Source: Candidatus Heritagella gallinarum (GTDB lineage: Bacteria; Bacillota; Clostridia; Oscillospirales; Acutalibacteraceae). From it: 32,406 nt of DNA. The notes under the pieces were generated by a model, which saw nothing but the letters and a program-made list of their open reading frames with translations, was not told the DNA's origin and made no database searches. The stretch covers positions 1 to 32,406 of the forward strand of contig CAJFNK010000009.1 in assembly GCA_904394685.1 (NCBI GenBank), given 5' to 3'. Of this stretch, positions 7,536 through 15,896 are shown piece by piece; the stretch's first letter is position 1, and every line of letters begins with the position of its first letter. The translations under genes and the position numbers were made by a program.

Positions 7536-8036
7536 TTGAAACTGGAAATCGTCAAAGCAGATACACAGGCGCTGCGGGAGGCATTTTTACAGGTGCTGGA
7601 AAGCGCCAATGAACGGATGGCGGAAAAGGGGATTGTCCAGTGGCTTCCCTGTCATCTAACAGCCGAAGCGGTGTTTACACCGGGGACAGAACCCTATCTG
7701 CTTATGGCGGACGGCACCCCAGCTGCCACGGTTTTGCTGGTAACACAAGATGAGGTGTTCTGGCCGGAAAAAGAACCGGGTTCAGCGGTCTATCTTCATC
7801 GGATCTCGGTGGCAAAAGGCTTTTCGGGAAAAGGGCTGGCGGCTGCCATGATAAAATTTGCGGCGGAATATGCGGAAAGCCGGGGGATTCCCTGCCTGCG
7901 GCTCGACTGCCGGAGCGATCGGGAAAAGCTGCGCCGCCTTTATGAAAATTGTGGGTTTTGCTTTCTCGATACGATCGAGGTAGATGTACCGGGCGTTCAT
8001 CTTTGCAACGCCCGATATGAACGCCCCTTGACATAA
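7536..8036 (+). CDS. GNAT-family N-acetyltransferase
   Basis: A 166-residue GNAT protein. The acetyl-CoA binding motif A is seen in HRISVAKGFSGKGLAAAMIK (R/Q-x-x-G-x-G/A form), followed by the helix AAEYAESRGIPCLRLDC and the C-terminal YENCGF strand-helix. The acceptor substrate cannot be predicted. The start appears to be TTG 7536, preceded by AAAGGGG at about 8 bases; the reading frame extends upstream into mutS but without a suitable site. It sits between mutS and mutL, 14 bases after one and 25 bases before the other, so it is co-transcribed with them; a role in mismatch repair is not implied. Confidence 0.85.
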   Translation: MKLEIVKADTQALREAFLQVLESANERMAEKGIVQWLPCHLTAEAVFTPGTEPYLLMADGTPAATVLLVTQDEVFWPEKEPGSAVYLHRISVAKGFSGKGLAAAMIKFAAEYAESRGIPCLRLDCRSDREKLRRLYENCGFCFLDTIEVDVPGVHLCNARYERPLT

Positions 8037-8061
8037 GTATTAGTTGAAAGGAGGAGTCAGG

Positions 8062-10212
8062 ATGGGAAAAATCAATGTTCTGGACGCTCATGTAGCAGAG
8101 CTGATCGCCGCCGGCGAGGTGGTGGAGCGTCCCGCTTCGGTGATTAAAGAAATGGTGGAAAATGCGATCGACGCCGGGGCTTCTGCTGTAACGGTAGAAA
8201 TCAAAAACGGCGGCGTAACCTATATGCGGGTAACAGATAACGGTTGTGGCATTGGCCGGGAAGATGTGCCGGTGGCGTTTTTGCGCCATGCCACCAGCAA
8301 GGTTTCGGGGCAGGACGATCTGGAATCCATCGGCACGCTGGGATTCCGGGGAGAAGCGCTGGCTTCGATTGCAGCTGTGGCCAAAGTAGAAGTGATGACC
8401 CGGACGCCGGAGGATGCAGTCGGCACCCGGTATGTGATTGAAGGCGGAGAGGAAAAGCTGCTGGACGATGCAGGCTGTCCTCAGGGAACTACTTTTGTCA
8501 TTCGGGATTTGTTTTATAATACCCCGGTGCGGATGAAGTTTCTAAAAAAAGACGTGACCGAAGCCAACGCCGTGGCCGGTGTGCTGGATAAAATCGCTCT
8601 TTCTCATCCCGAAATCTCCGTGCGGTTTATCCGGGAGGGAAAGGAACAGCTTCACACCCCCGGCGACGGAAAATTGCAGTCGGCGATTTATGCGGTGTAT
8701 GGGCGTGATTTTACCAATGGCCTGATGCCGGTGGACTATGAATACAATCATGTGCGGGTGTGGGGCTTTGTGAGCCGGCCGAGCAACAGCCGCCCCAACC
8801 GGAGCATGCAGCAGTTTTTTATCAACGGCCGGTGTGTAAAAAGCCGTACTGCCATGGCTGCGCTGGAAGAAGCGTTTAAGGGCAGTATCATGGTGGGAAA
8901 ATTCCCCGCCTGTGTGCTGCATCTGGAAATGGCGTTTCAGGCAGTGGATGTGAACATCCATCCCGCCAAGCTGGAAGTGCGGTTTATTAATGAACGCCCC
9001 GTGTTTGACGCTGTATACCATGGGGTGAAAAGCGCTTTGCAGCGGGAAGACCGCCCAAAAGAAGTAAAGCTGCACAATCATGACCTGCTTCGCCCGCCAA
9101 CGAAAGAGCTGCGAGGGGAACAGATTGGCTTTTCGCAGACGAATGGCTTTTCGCAGGCGAAAAAGCCTGCGCCTGTGGCGGCGATGGATAAGACTATGCC
9201 CGGTAGCGCAATGCCAAACATGGCACCCAAAAATAAAGCATCAAGCGGCAAAGCAATGCCCGGCAAAGCAATGCCCGACAAAATGATGTCGGGTAAGCTG
9301 CCTTCTATGACGCCTGCCGCTCCCAAGCCGTCGATTGAAAAACATCCGGTTGCGCTGGAAAAGACGATTTCTCATATCCCGGCCATGCGGGATGGTTGGC
9401 GGCCGCCTTATCAGGCTGGCTCCAAGCTCGATTCCTTCCTCGATGAGGAAGAGGAGGAGATCGTTCCAATTTCAAAAGAAAAGCCATCGGATTGCGTGCA
9501 ATCGAATGATGTACCATTTGAGGTAGCAGCGGAGAAGCAGACAGAGAATCTGAAAGAACAACCGGCAGAGGGGTTGGAAGCAACGCCGCAGGAAAATTTG
9601 CCTTTGCCAAAGTTGCCGCAAGAGCAGGAGCTTTTTGAAGCGCCGCCGGCTCGTCTGATTGGAGAAGCGTTTGGCACCTATCTGCTGCTGCAGCAGGGAG
9701 AAGATCAGCTGGTGCTGATTGATAAACATGCCGCCCACGAGCGGCTGCTCTATGAAAAGCTGCGCCGGGAAGGCGGCGGCAGCCATGCCCAGATGCTGCT
9801 GGAGCCGGTTACCGTGACGCTGGAAAAAGCGGAGTATGATGCGGTGTTGAGAGAAAGAGAAATTTTTGCCGAGGCCGGATTTGAAGTCGATGATTTTGGC
9901 AGCGGTACAGTGGCGGTACGCAGCGCCCCGCTTTCGCTGGAGCAGGAAGATGTGGCTTCGGCGGTGATGGAAATGGCGGGATATCTGCTTACTGCCCGAA
10001 AAGACCTGACAACGGAACATCTGGACTGGCTCTATCACAATATCGCCTGCCGTGCGGCGGTAAAGGCGGGGGACTTCAGCTCTATGGAGGAGCTGGCTGC
10101 GCTGGCACAGCGCCTGCGGGAAAACCCGGATGTCCGCTATTGCCCCCATGGACGTCCGGTATCCATTGTGATTACCCGCCACGAGCTGGAAAAGCAATTT
10201 GGACGCATTTGA
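8062..10212 (+). CDS. mutL: DNA mismatch repair protein MutL with endonuclease motif
   Basis: MutL couples MutS to strand removal. The N-terminal GHKL ATPase shows ENAIDAGA (E33, N34), DNGCGI (D59) and GFRGEALASI. The C-terminal half keeps the metal-binding endonuclease motif D-x-H-A-x2-E-x4-E (D554, H556, E560, E565), the ACRAAVKAG segment and CPHGRP, so this MutL should nick DNA itself, as expected in bacteria without MutH. The domains are joined by a long linker (about residues 340-525) that is Met/Pro/Lys-rich then acidic and includes short AMPGK/AMPDK-type repeats. ATG 8062 follows AAAGGAGGAG. The miaA ribosome site begins shortly after its stop. Confidence 0.96.
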   Translation: MGKINVLDAHVAELIAAGEVVERPASVIKEMVENAIDAGASAVTVEIKNGGVTYMRVTDNGCGIGREDVPVAFLRHATSKVSGQDDLESIGTLGFRGEALASIAAVAKVEVMTRTPEDAVGTRYVIEGGEEKLLDDAGCPQGTTFVIRDLFYNTPVRMKFLKKDVTEANAVAGVLDKIALSHPEISVRFIREGKEQLHTPGDGKLQSAIYAVYGRDFTNGLMPVDYEYNHVRVWGFVSRPSNSRPNRSMQQFFINGRCVKSRTAMAALEEAFKGSIMVGKFPACVLHLEMAFQAVDVNIHPAKLEVRFINERPVFDAVYHGVKSALQREDRPKEVKLHNHDLLRPPTKELRGEQIGFSQTNGFSQAKKPAPVAAMDKTMPGSAMPNMAPKNKASSGKAMPGKAMPDKMMSGKLPSMTPAAPKPSIEKHPVALEKTISHIPAMRDGWRPPYQAGSKLDSFLDEEEEEIVPISKEKPSDCVQSNDVPFEVAAEKQTENLKEQPAEGLEATPQENLPLPKLPQEQELFEAPPARLIGEAFGTYLLLQQGEDQLVLIDKHAAHERLLYEKLRREGGGSHAQMLLEPVTVTLEKAEYDAVLREREIFAEAGFEVDDFGSGTVAVRSAPLSLEQEDVASAVMEMAGYLLTARKDLTTEHLDWLYHNIACRAAVKAGDFSSMEELAALAQRLRENPDVRYCPHGRPVSIVITRHELEKQFGRI

Positions 10213-10243
10213 TATAAACCAGACAACAGGAAGGAGGCTGTAT

Positions 10244-11233
10244 ATGGCAGAGGAGAAAATCCCCGTTGCGGTAATAGCGGGGCCAACCGCATCTGGAAAA
10301 ACGGCTCTTGCGGTGGAAATTGCCCTTCGTCATCAGGGCGAGGTGGTGTCGGCAGATTCCATGCAGGTCTATGATGAAATGCAAATCGGTACCGCACGGC
10401 CGGATAAAACGGAGACACGAGGCATTCCCCACCATATGCAGGGGTTCCTTTCGCCGGGAACGCCGTTCAGTGTTGCTGAGTATGTGGAAAAGGCCGGGGC
10501 ATGTATCCGGGAAATCCACCGGCGGGGAAAGCTGCCGGTGTTGGCGGGCGGAACCGGCCTGTATATCCGCTCGCTGCTTCATGGCGTGCGTTTTGATGAG
10601 ATGCCCGAAAACCCGCAGCTACGCCGGGAGCTTGCCGCCCGTTCCGAATCCGACCCGGAGGGGCTGTGGCAGGAGCTGAAAGCCATCGACCCCGCTGCCG
10701 CTGCCGCCATCCATCCCAATAACCGCAAGCGGGTGGTGCGTGCTTTGGAGGTATATCATCTCACCGGCACCCCGTTTTCGGTTCAGTCCCGACAGGCCGC
10801 CGAGGGGGACTCTCCTTATCGTTGGAGCATGGTGGGGCTGGGGTTCCACAACCGGGAGGCCCTTTATGAGCGCATCAATCGCCGGGTGGATGTGATGATG
10901 GAACAGGGGCTTTTGGAGGAAGCCAAAGCCTTTTTGGAAAAATATCCGGACGGAACGGCGTCACAGGCGATTGGTTATAAAGAGCTTCGGCCTTATTTTG
11001 CAGGAGCATTGAGTTTGGAAGAAGCCCTTGAGAATATCCGTCGGGAAACCCGGCGCTATGCCAAGCGCCAGCTCACCTGGTTCCGGCGGGAGGAAGGGAT
11101 CCACTGGCTGTTTGTGGATGAACCGGAGCAGGATTTATCATCCGAGCGAAGCTGTTTGGCACGTCTGGCAGATGAGGCCGAAGAAATCTTTGCTCAAGAT
11201 GGGATTTTACAGAGTGGAAGGAGTGATGGATAA
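10244..11233 (+). CDS. miaA: tRNA dimethylallyltransferase MiaA
   Basis: MiaA transfers a dimethylallyl group to A37 of tRNAs reading UNN codons, making the i6A that MiaB (2899) then thiomethylates. Seen are the P-loop GPTASGKT (13-20), DSMQVYDEMQIGTAR, the LAGGTGLYI segment, and the C-terminal RRYAKRQLTWFRRE motif. At 329 residues it is slightly longer than average because of a C-terminal acidic extension. ATG 10244 has GGAAGGAGG upstream and lies 31 bases after mutL. The stop TAA at 11231-11233 touches the ATG of the next gene. Many Firmicutes carry hfq next to miaA; none is seen here. Confidence 0.96.
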   Translation: MAEEKIPVAVIAGPTASGKTALAVEIALRHQGEVVSADSMQVYDEMQIGTARPDKTETRGIPHHMQGFLSPGTPFSVAEYVEKAGACIREIHRRGKLPVLAGGTGLYIRSLLHGVRFDEMPENPQLRRELAARSESDPEGLWQELKAIDPAAAAAIHPNNRKRVVRALEVYHLTGTPFSVQSRQAAEGDSPYRWSMVGLGFHNREALYERINRRVDVMMEQGLLEEAKAFLEKYPDGTASQAIGYKELRPYFAGALSLEEALENIRRETRRYAKRQLTWFRREEGIHWLFVDEPEQDLSSERSCLARLADEAEEIFAQDGILQSGRSDG

Positions 11234-12559
11234 ATGGCGCAGAAACAACAGGTGGAAATCGGGAAAAAAGCCCCGATGATCCGGCGGATTGCTTCGGCGT
11301 TGATTGGCCTTTTGATTCTGTTTTATCTGGGCTACCAGATTTGGGCGGCGAACTTTGAGCCGATCAAGCTGGAAACTGCCAACTGGGCTACCGCCGCCGA
11401 TGCGGTGCAGGCCGAAGGCTATGCCATTCGTAAAGAAACTGTGATTACAGCCGAAGATACCGGCGGTGTGATCGGCTATCGGATTGCCGATGGCGGACGT
11501 GTGGCCAAAGACGGAGTTGTAGCAGATATTTTTGCCAATGAAGAAGCCGCCGCTGCCAGCCAGCAGTCCCAGCAGCTTGCGGAGGAGATCGAGCTTTTGG
11601 AAAGCCTGAATAACGCCGGGGAAACCTATGCGGCGGATATCCAGCAGATCGATAGCCGAATCGACCAGATTATGGGCAATCTGCTGTTTGATGTACAGGG
11701 GCGCAGTTTCCGGGAAATCAGCGATTTGCGAAAGGAACTGACCCATCAGTTCAATCAGCGGCAGATCGCTACCGGGACAGACGTAAACTATGAAGCACGT
11801 TTGTCGGCTTTGAAGCAGGAGAAAGAGTCCCTTGACCAGACGGCCAAATCCATCACCGGACAGATCAAAGCGCCTATGACAGGCAATTTTTCCAGCATGG
11901 TAGACGGCTGGGAAACCGTTTTCGATTATGATAAAGTGTTGGACATGACGGTGGAGGATTTGCAGCAGGAGCTTTCTCCAAAGACGGTTCCCGAAGATGC
12001 GGTAGGCAAAATCAGCGAGGAATTTTCGTGGTATTTTGTCTGTGCTGTGGATGCCACTACTGCTCTGAAACTCAAGCAGGCGGGGCAGGTGGAGCTTTCG
12101 ATGCCGTTTGCCACCACCGAGAAGATTCCGGCTGAGATTGCTGCGGTGAATCAGAAAACGCCGACCGACGAGGGCTTGGTTGTGTTAAAATGCAACAGTA
12201 TGGATTCCGCCCTGATGAATGTGCGGAAGGAAACGGTTCAGATTGAAATCAAATCCTATTCCGGCGTGATGGTGAACCAGAAAGCCATCCACTTTGAAAC
12301 CGTGGAGCAGACGGTAACGGACGCTAACGGAAAGAAACGCACCGTGACCCATGAGAACGTGAAGGGCGTTTATGTCAAGAGCGGAGGCCAGCTGCATTTT
12401 GTGCAGATCTTCTCTGATATCACGGTGAACGGCTATGCGATTTGCCGCACAGAGCTGACAGAGGAAGAACAGGAACTGCTGGTGACAGATAAAACCATCC
12501 AGCTATATGACGAAGTTGTGGTAGAAGGGACGGATCTGTATGACGGAAAAGTGGTCTGA
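11234..12559 (+). CDS. HlyD-like membrane-anchored protein upstream of the sepF cluster
   Basis: 441 residues. A basic N-terminus and one transmembrane segment (about 17-37) anchor an extracytoplasmic domain. It holds a lipoyl/barrel-sandwich half motif (GYAIRKETVI ... GGVIGYRIADGGRVAKDGVV), a coiled coil (about 105-205) and a beta-rich C-terminal part, the layout of HlyD-type adaptor proteins. No ABC transporter or efflux pump gene is nearby. Its place between miaA and ylmE/sepF suggests instead a link with the cell envelope or division, which is inference. It begins directly at the miaA stop (TAAATG), with AAGGAG upstream inside miaA, and overlaps ylmE by 20 bases, indicating translational coupling. 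Confidence 0.7.
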   Translation: MAQKQQVEIGKKAPMIRRIASALIGLLILFYLGYQIWAANFEPIKLETANWATAADAVQAEGYAIRKETVITAEDTGGVIGYRIADGGRVAKDGVVADIFANEEAAAASQQSQQLAEEIELLESLNNAGETYAADIQQIDSRIDQIMGNLLFDVQGRSFREISDLRKELTHQFNQRQIATGTDVNYEARLSALKQEKESLDQTAKSITGQIKAPMTGNFSSMVDGWETVFDYDKVLDMTVEDLQQELSPKTVPEDAVGKISEEFSWYFVCAVDATTALKLKQAGQVELSMPFATTEKIPAEIAAVNQKTPTDEGLVVLKCNSMDSALMNVRKETVQIEIKSYSGVMVNQKAIHFETVEQTVTDANGKKRTVTHENVKGVYVKSGGQLHFVQIFSDITVNGYAICRTELTEEEQELLVTDKTIQLYDEVVVEGTDLYDGKVV

Positions 12560-13274
12560 GTATATGCAGGAACGTTTTCGTAACGTAGAAGAAAACCTGG
12601 CAGAAATCCGGCAAAAAATTGCCGGCGCCGCACGAGCATCCGGGCGCAAGCCGGAGGACATCATCCTGCTGGCCGCCACCAAAACGGTGCCGGTAGAGGT
12701 GGTAAACCATGCGATTGAACTGGGCGTTACCCATGTTGGGGAAAACCGGGTGCAGGAGCTGGAAGAAAAATACGACCGCCTTGAAAGGGAAAGATGCAGT
12801 GTCCATTTTATCGGCCATCTGCAAACCAATAAGGTGAAAAATCTGGTGGGAAGGGTGGACATGATCGAGTCGGTAGACAGCGTCCGCCTAGCCAAAGAAA
12901 TTTCCCGGATTTCCATGCAGCATAATGTGACGACGGATATTTTGCTGGAGGTAAATATTGGCCGGGAGGAAAGCAAGTCGGGTGTTTTGCCGGAACAGCT
13001 GGAGGATTTGCTGGGAGAGATCGCCATCCTTCCGGGAATTTCGGTGTGCGGATTAATGGCGATTCCGCCGATTTGTGACGAAAAAGAGCGACTGCGTAAT
13101 TATTTTTCTTTAATGTCTCAATATTTTGTTGACATAAAGCGAAAAAAAAGTGATAATGTAGCCATGGAGTATTTGTCTATGGGAATGTCCGGAGACTATG
13201 AAGATGCCATACTATGCGGCGCCAACCTGGTTCGTATTGGATCTTCCCTGTTCGGACAAAGAAATTACCGATAA
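12540..13274 (+). CDS. ylmE: YggS/YlmE-family PLP-binding protein
   Basis: A single-domain alanine-racemase-N fold protein that binds pyridoxal phosphate and takes part in PLP homeostasis without a known catalytic reaction. The PLP lysine is K48 in LLAATKTVP; other family signatures are HFIGHLQTNKVKNL, SMGMSGDYEDAI and VRIGSSLFG, the latter two making the phosphate site. Length 244 is slightly longer than the usual 225-235. The start ATG 12540 has GAAGGGA upstream within the previous gene; an ATG at 12564 is the alternative. ylmE lies next to sepF in most Firmicutes, and so it does here (28 bases apart). Confidence 0.93.
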   Translation: MTEKWSEYMQERFRNVEENLAEIRQKIAGAARASGRKPEDIILLAATKTVPVEVVNHAIELGVTHVGENRVQELEEKYDRLERERCSVHFIGHLQTNKVKNLVGRVDMIESVDSVRLAKEISRISMQHNVTTDILLEVNIGREESKSGVLPEQLEDLLGEIAILPGISVCGLMAIPPICDEKERLRNYFSLMSQYFVDIKRKKSDNVAMEYLSMGMSGDYEDAILCGANLVRIGSSLFGQRNYR

Positions 13275-13302
13275 ATTTTACAGAGTACAGGAGGACTGAC
13301 TG

Positions 13303-13767
13303 ATGGCAGGTTTTGTTGACAAAATCCAGAAGATGTGGAATCCGCCCGATGACGAAGTGGACTACGTCTATGATGATGAAATGGAAATGGAAGGCGAAGC
13401 ACCTGCGGCTCCCGAACGCCGTGAAGAAGGCGGACGCCGCAATTCCGGTGCACAAGGCAACAAAGTGGTCAATATCCACGCAACAGCACAGCTGCAGGTG
13501 GTACTCTTTAAGCCGGAAAACTTTGGAGAAGAAACCCGTGCGGTTGCCGATGAGCTGCTGAAGATGCACACCGTTGTGCTGAACCTCGAAGATACCAAGA
13601 AGGAGATTTCCCGCCGTATCATCGATTTTCTCAGCGGTGTTGCCTATGCTAACGGCGGCAAGATCAAGCGGGTATCCACCAGCACCTATATTATCACTCC
13701 TTATAATGTCGATCTGACCGGGGATGAAGTGATGGACGAGCTGGAGAATAACGGTGTCTATGTCTGA
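13303..13767 (+). CDS. sepF: Cell division protein SepF
   Basis: SepF is an FtsZ-binding membrane anchor that bundles or rings FtsZ filaments at the division site. The 154-residue protein has the N-terminal amphipathic membrane helix (MAGFVDKIQKMW), an acidic disordered linker (about 15-55) and the C-terminal SepF domain (VVNIHATAQLQVVLFKPENF ... NLEDTKKEISRRIIDFLSG ... TYIITPYNV). AGGAGG lies 7-8 bases before ATG 13303. ylmG (YggT), often next in the dcw-linked cluster, is absent and ylmH follows directly with a 14-base overlap. Confidence 0.96.
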   Translation: MAGFVDKIQKMWNPPDDEVDYVYDDEMEMEGEAPAAPERREEGGRRNSGAQGNKVVNIHATAQLQVVLFKPENFGEETRAVADELLKMHTVVLNLEDTKKEISRRIIDFLSGVAYANGGKIKRVSTSTYIITPYNVDLTGDEVMDELENNGVYV

Positions 13768-14509
13768 TCAGAAACAGGATGAATGGCTTGCAGCCCGAAT
13801 CAAAGAGGCGGTGCGCCGGTGTGGGCACCGCCCCTGTTTTGTCGGATTCCTGGATGAACGGGAAGCGGCGCTGGCCCGCCGGATTGCCGAATCGTCCGGC
13901 GCCGGAAACTGGTGTTTCTGGGGCGGGTTTGATGATAGCGAGCGGGTCATGTTTGGCGCTTTTCCCGATTTTATGGAACCGGACTTTTCTGCTTTTCCGC
14001 TGGAAGCGATCACCGTCCGTTTTCGCAGCTGTGATGAGCTGACTCACCGGGATTTTTTGGGGGCTTTTCTGGGCGCAGGCGTCCAGCGAGGCGCAATCGG
14101 GGATATCCTGATTGAACAGGGCCGGTGTGTCCTGTTTGTGCGGGAAGAAACCGCCCGTTTTCTTTTGGAGCAGATTCAAAAGGTTGGGCGGGTTGGCGTA
14201 AAACTGGATTCCGGATTTGAGGAACCCCTTCCTGTGGGGAAGGGGTTTGCTCCGTTTCAGGGAGTGATCGCATCCAAACGGCTGGATTGCGTGGTGGCGG
14301 CTGCTACCGGGCAGAGCCGTGAAAAGGCCGCCGCCATGATTACGGCGGGACTTGTAATGCTCAACCACCAGCCGGTAGAATCCATTTCGGCACAGGTGGA
14401 GGAAGGCTGTAAGCTGTCTGTTAGAGGCAAAGGCCGGTATATCATTGACCGGCTGGGGCCAGTAACCAAAAAAGGGCGCCTTGGAATTGCAGGGCGTAAA
14501 TATCTTTGA
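13754..14509 (+). CDS. ylmH: YlmH-family S4 RNA-binding protein
   Basis: 251 residues. The C-terminal S4 domain (about 178-250: SKRLDCVVAAATGQSREKAAAMI ... LNHQPVE) is preceded by the YlmH-type N-terminal region with the signature LTHRDFLGAFLGAGVQRGAIGDIL. The family has been tied to cell division in streptococci and to rescue of stalled ribosomal subunits in Bacillus (RqcP-like proteins are its short relatives). The start is GTG 13754, 7 bases after GGAG; ATG 13760 is possible but 13 bases away. It overlaps sepF, so the two are coupled. Confidence 0.92.
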   Translation: MSMSDQKQDEWLAARIKEAVRRCGHRPCFVGFLDEREAALARRIAESSGAGNWCFWGGFDDSERVMFGAFPDFMEPDFSAFPLEAITVRFRSCDELTHRDFLGAFLGAGVQRGAIGDILIEQGRCVLFVREETARFLLEQIQKVGRVGVKLDSGFEEPLPVGKGFAPFQGVIASKRLDCVVAAATGQSREKAAAMITAGLVMLNHQPVESISAQVEEGCKLSVRGKGRYIIDRLGPVTKKGRLGIAGRKYL

Positions 14510-14558
14510 AAAAGACGTTTCCCAAAATGGGGGATGTTCTGGCAAGGGGGTTAAGAGA

Positions 14559-15344
14559 ATGCTGACATTGAATGATATCATAAATGTCAATTTCCGCAAA
14601 TCCAATTTTTCCGGATACCGCCCGGAAGATGTGGATCAGTTTCTCGATCAGGTGAAAGATTCCTATGAGCAGCTGATTAAAAAGAATATTGAGCAAAAGG
14701 ATACCATCACTCGTCTTCGCACAGAGAATGAGGAAATGGTTAAAAAAATTGAAGTTCTGGCAGAGCGGGTAGAAACCTATCGTGAGGAAGAAGACGGCAT
14801 CAAAAATGCCCTTATCAGTGCCCAGAAGCTGGGGGATGCCTCCATTCGGGAAGCCCGTCATAAGTCTGAGATCATCATTAAAGACGCCAATCTCAAGGCT
14901 GAAAAAATTATCGGCAATGCACAATCACAGATTGAGAAATATGAAAAAGAGCTGGAAGACGCCAAACGGGCGGTTTCCGAGTTCCGCTCGGCTTTGCTGG
15001 AGATGTATAAGCAGCATCTCACGCTGATTGATGCGCTGCCCGGCATGAAGCCGGAGCCGAAAGCTCCTGTTTCTGCTCCTGTGGAGGATGAGCCGGAACA
15101 GGCAGAGCCTGAGGCTCCCGAAGCTCCTGAAACGGCAGTGGAAGAAGAACCGGCTTCAGAGGTGGTAGCTTCTGAAATCGAAGAAGAAAATGACCCTCAG
15201 AATCTGGAGGCTGTGGGCTTTGAGCCGGCAGCAAAAGAGGCTGCTCCGGCGCACGATTCCCGTTTTGAGTCGGTGAACTTTGAAGAACAGGCAGCTGCCG
15301 GCGATCCTGAATCTCCGCTGGATATCTTCAATAAACATTCCTGA
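14559..15344 (+). CDS. divIVA: DivIVA/Wag31-type polar coiled-coil protein
   Basis: DivIVA binds negatively curved membrane and organises septal or polar proteins. The N-terminal signature TLNDIINVNFRKSNFSGYRP followed by EDVDQFLDQV is the lipid-binding crossed loop and first coil. A long coiled coil runs to about residue 170. The last 90 residues are an acidic Pro/Glu/Ala-rich tail, longer than in Bacillus DivIVA. Start ATG 14559 is chosen because it sits exactly before the conserved N-terminus, with AAGGGGG upstream; an upstream ATG at 14481 lies inside ylmH. Gene order ylmH-divIVA is the standard one. Confidence 0.94.
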   Translation: MLTLNDIINVNFRKSNFSGYRPEDVDQFLDQVKDSYEQLIKKNIEQKDTITRLRTENEEMVKKIEVLAERVETYREEEDGIKNALISAQKLGDASIREARHKSEIIIKDANLKAEKIIGNAQSQIEKYEKELEDAKRAVSEFRSALLEMYKQHLTLIDALPGMKPEPKAPVSAPVEDEPEQAEPEAPEAPETAVEEEPASEVVASEIEEENDPQNLEAVGFEPAAKEAAPAHDSRFESVNFEEQAAAGDPESPLDIFNKHS

Positions 15345-15406
15345 AAATGTGCTGCCGGGCGCAGTACCTGAAGGAGCAGCGTTTCGTTTCATAAGGAGGA
15401 AATCAA

Positions 15407-15889
15407 TTGCTTATTATTTCTTTGATACTCATGGCAGTCGGCGTAGCCGCTGATCAGGTGGTAAAATATCTGGTAGTGGAAAATCTCAAACCGCTTGGAA
15501 GTTATACTGTGATTCCCGGCTTTCTGGATTTGACCTATGCCGAAAACACCGGCGCTGCTTTCAGCATTTTGGAAGGCCATACCTGGATTTTGTCGGTAGT
15601 AGTATCGGTGTGCATCATACTCGTGCTTGGTGCGACGATTTTTTATCAGAATCACACCTTTTTCTCCCGTGCCGCTGCCATTTTGATCGTGGCCGGTGGA
15701 GTCGGCAATCTGATTGACCGGTTTGTGCTGGGATATGTGGTGGATTATATCAGCGTTTCGTTTTTCCCGCCAATCTTCAATCTCGCAGATTGCTTTGTAG
15801 TGGTTGGCGTGATCCTGTTCCTCATCCATATGCTGTTTATGTCACGGGCAGATATTGGCCGTGAGCATATCATTCGTACACGGCGGTGA
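15407..15889 (+). CDS. lspA: Lipoprotein signal peptidase LspA
   Basis: Membrane aspartyl protease that removes the signal peptide of diacylglyceryl-modified prolipoproteins. All family motifs are seen: DQVVKYLV near the N-terminus, YAENTGAAFSIL, AGGVGNLIDRFVLGYVVDYI and FNLADCFVV, the last two carrying the catalytic aspartates. There are four transmembrane segments in 160 residues, a normal length. The start is TTG 15407, preceded by AAGGAGG at about 6 bases; no in-frame ATG precedes the first transmembrane segment. rluD follows 7 bases after its stop, a conserved lspA-rluD pairing. Confidence 0.96.
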   Translation: MLIISLILMAVGVAADQVVKYLVVENLKPLGSYTVIPGFLDLTYAENTGAAFSILEGHTWILSVVVSVCIILVLGATIFYQNHTFFSRAAAILIVAGGVGNLIDRFVLGYVVDYISVSFFPPIFNLADCFVVVGVILFLIHMLFMSRADIGREHIIRTRR

Positions 15890-15896
15890 ACCGGGG

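Noticed and set aside
15345-15406. Terminator between divIVA and lspA
   Set aside because: Only a 4-5 bp stem (CTGC/GCAG) without a proper T-run; read-through into lspA is more likely.
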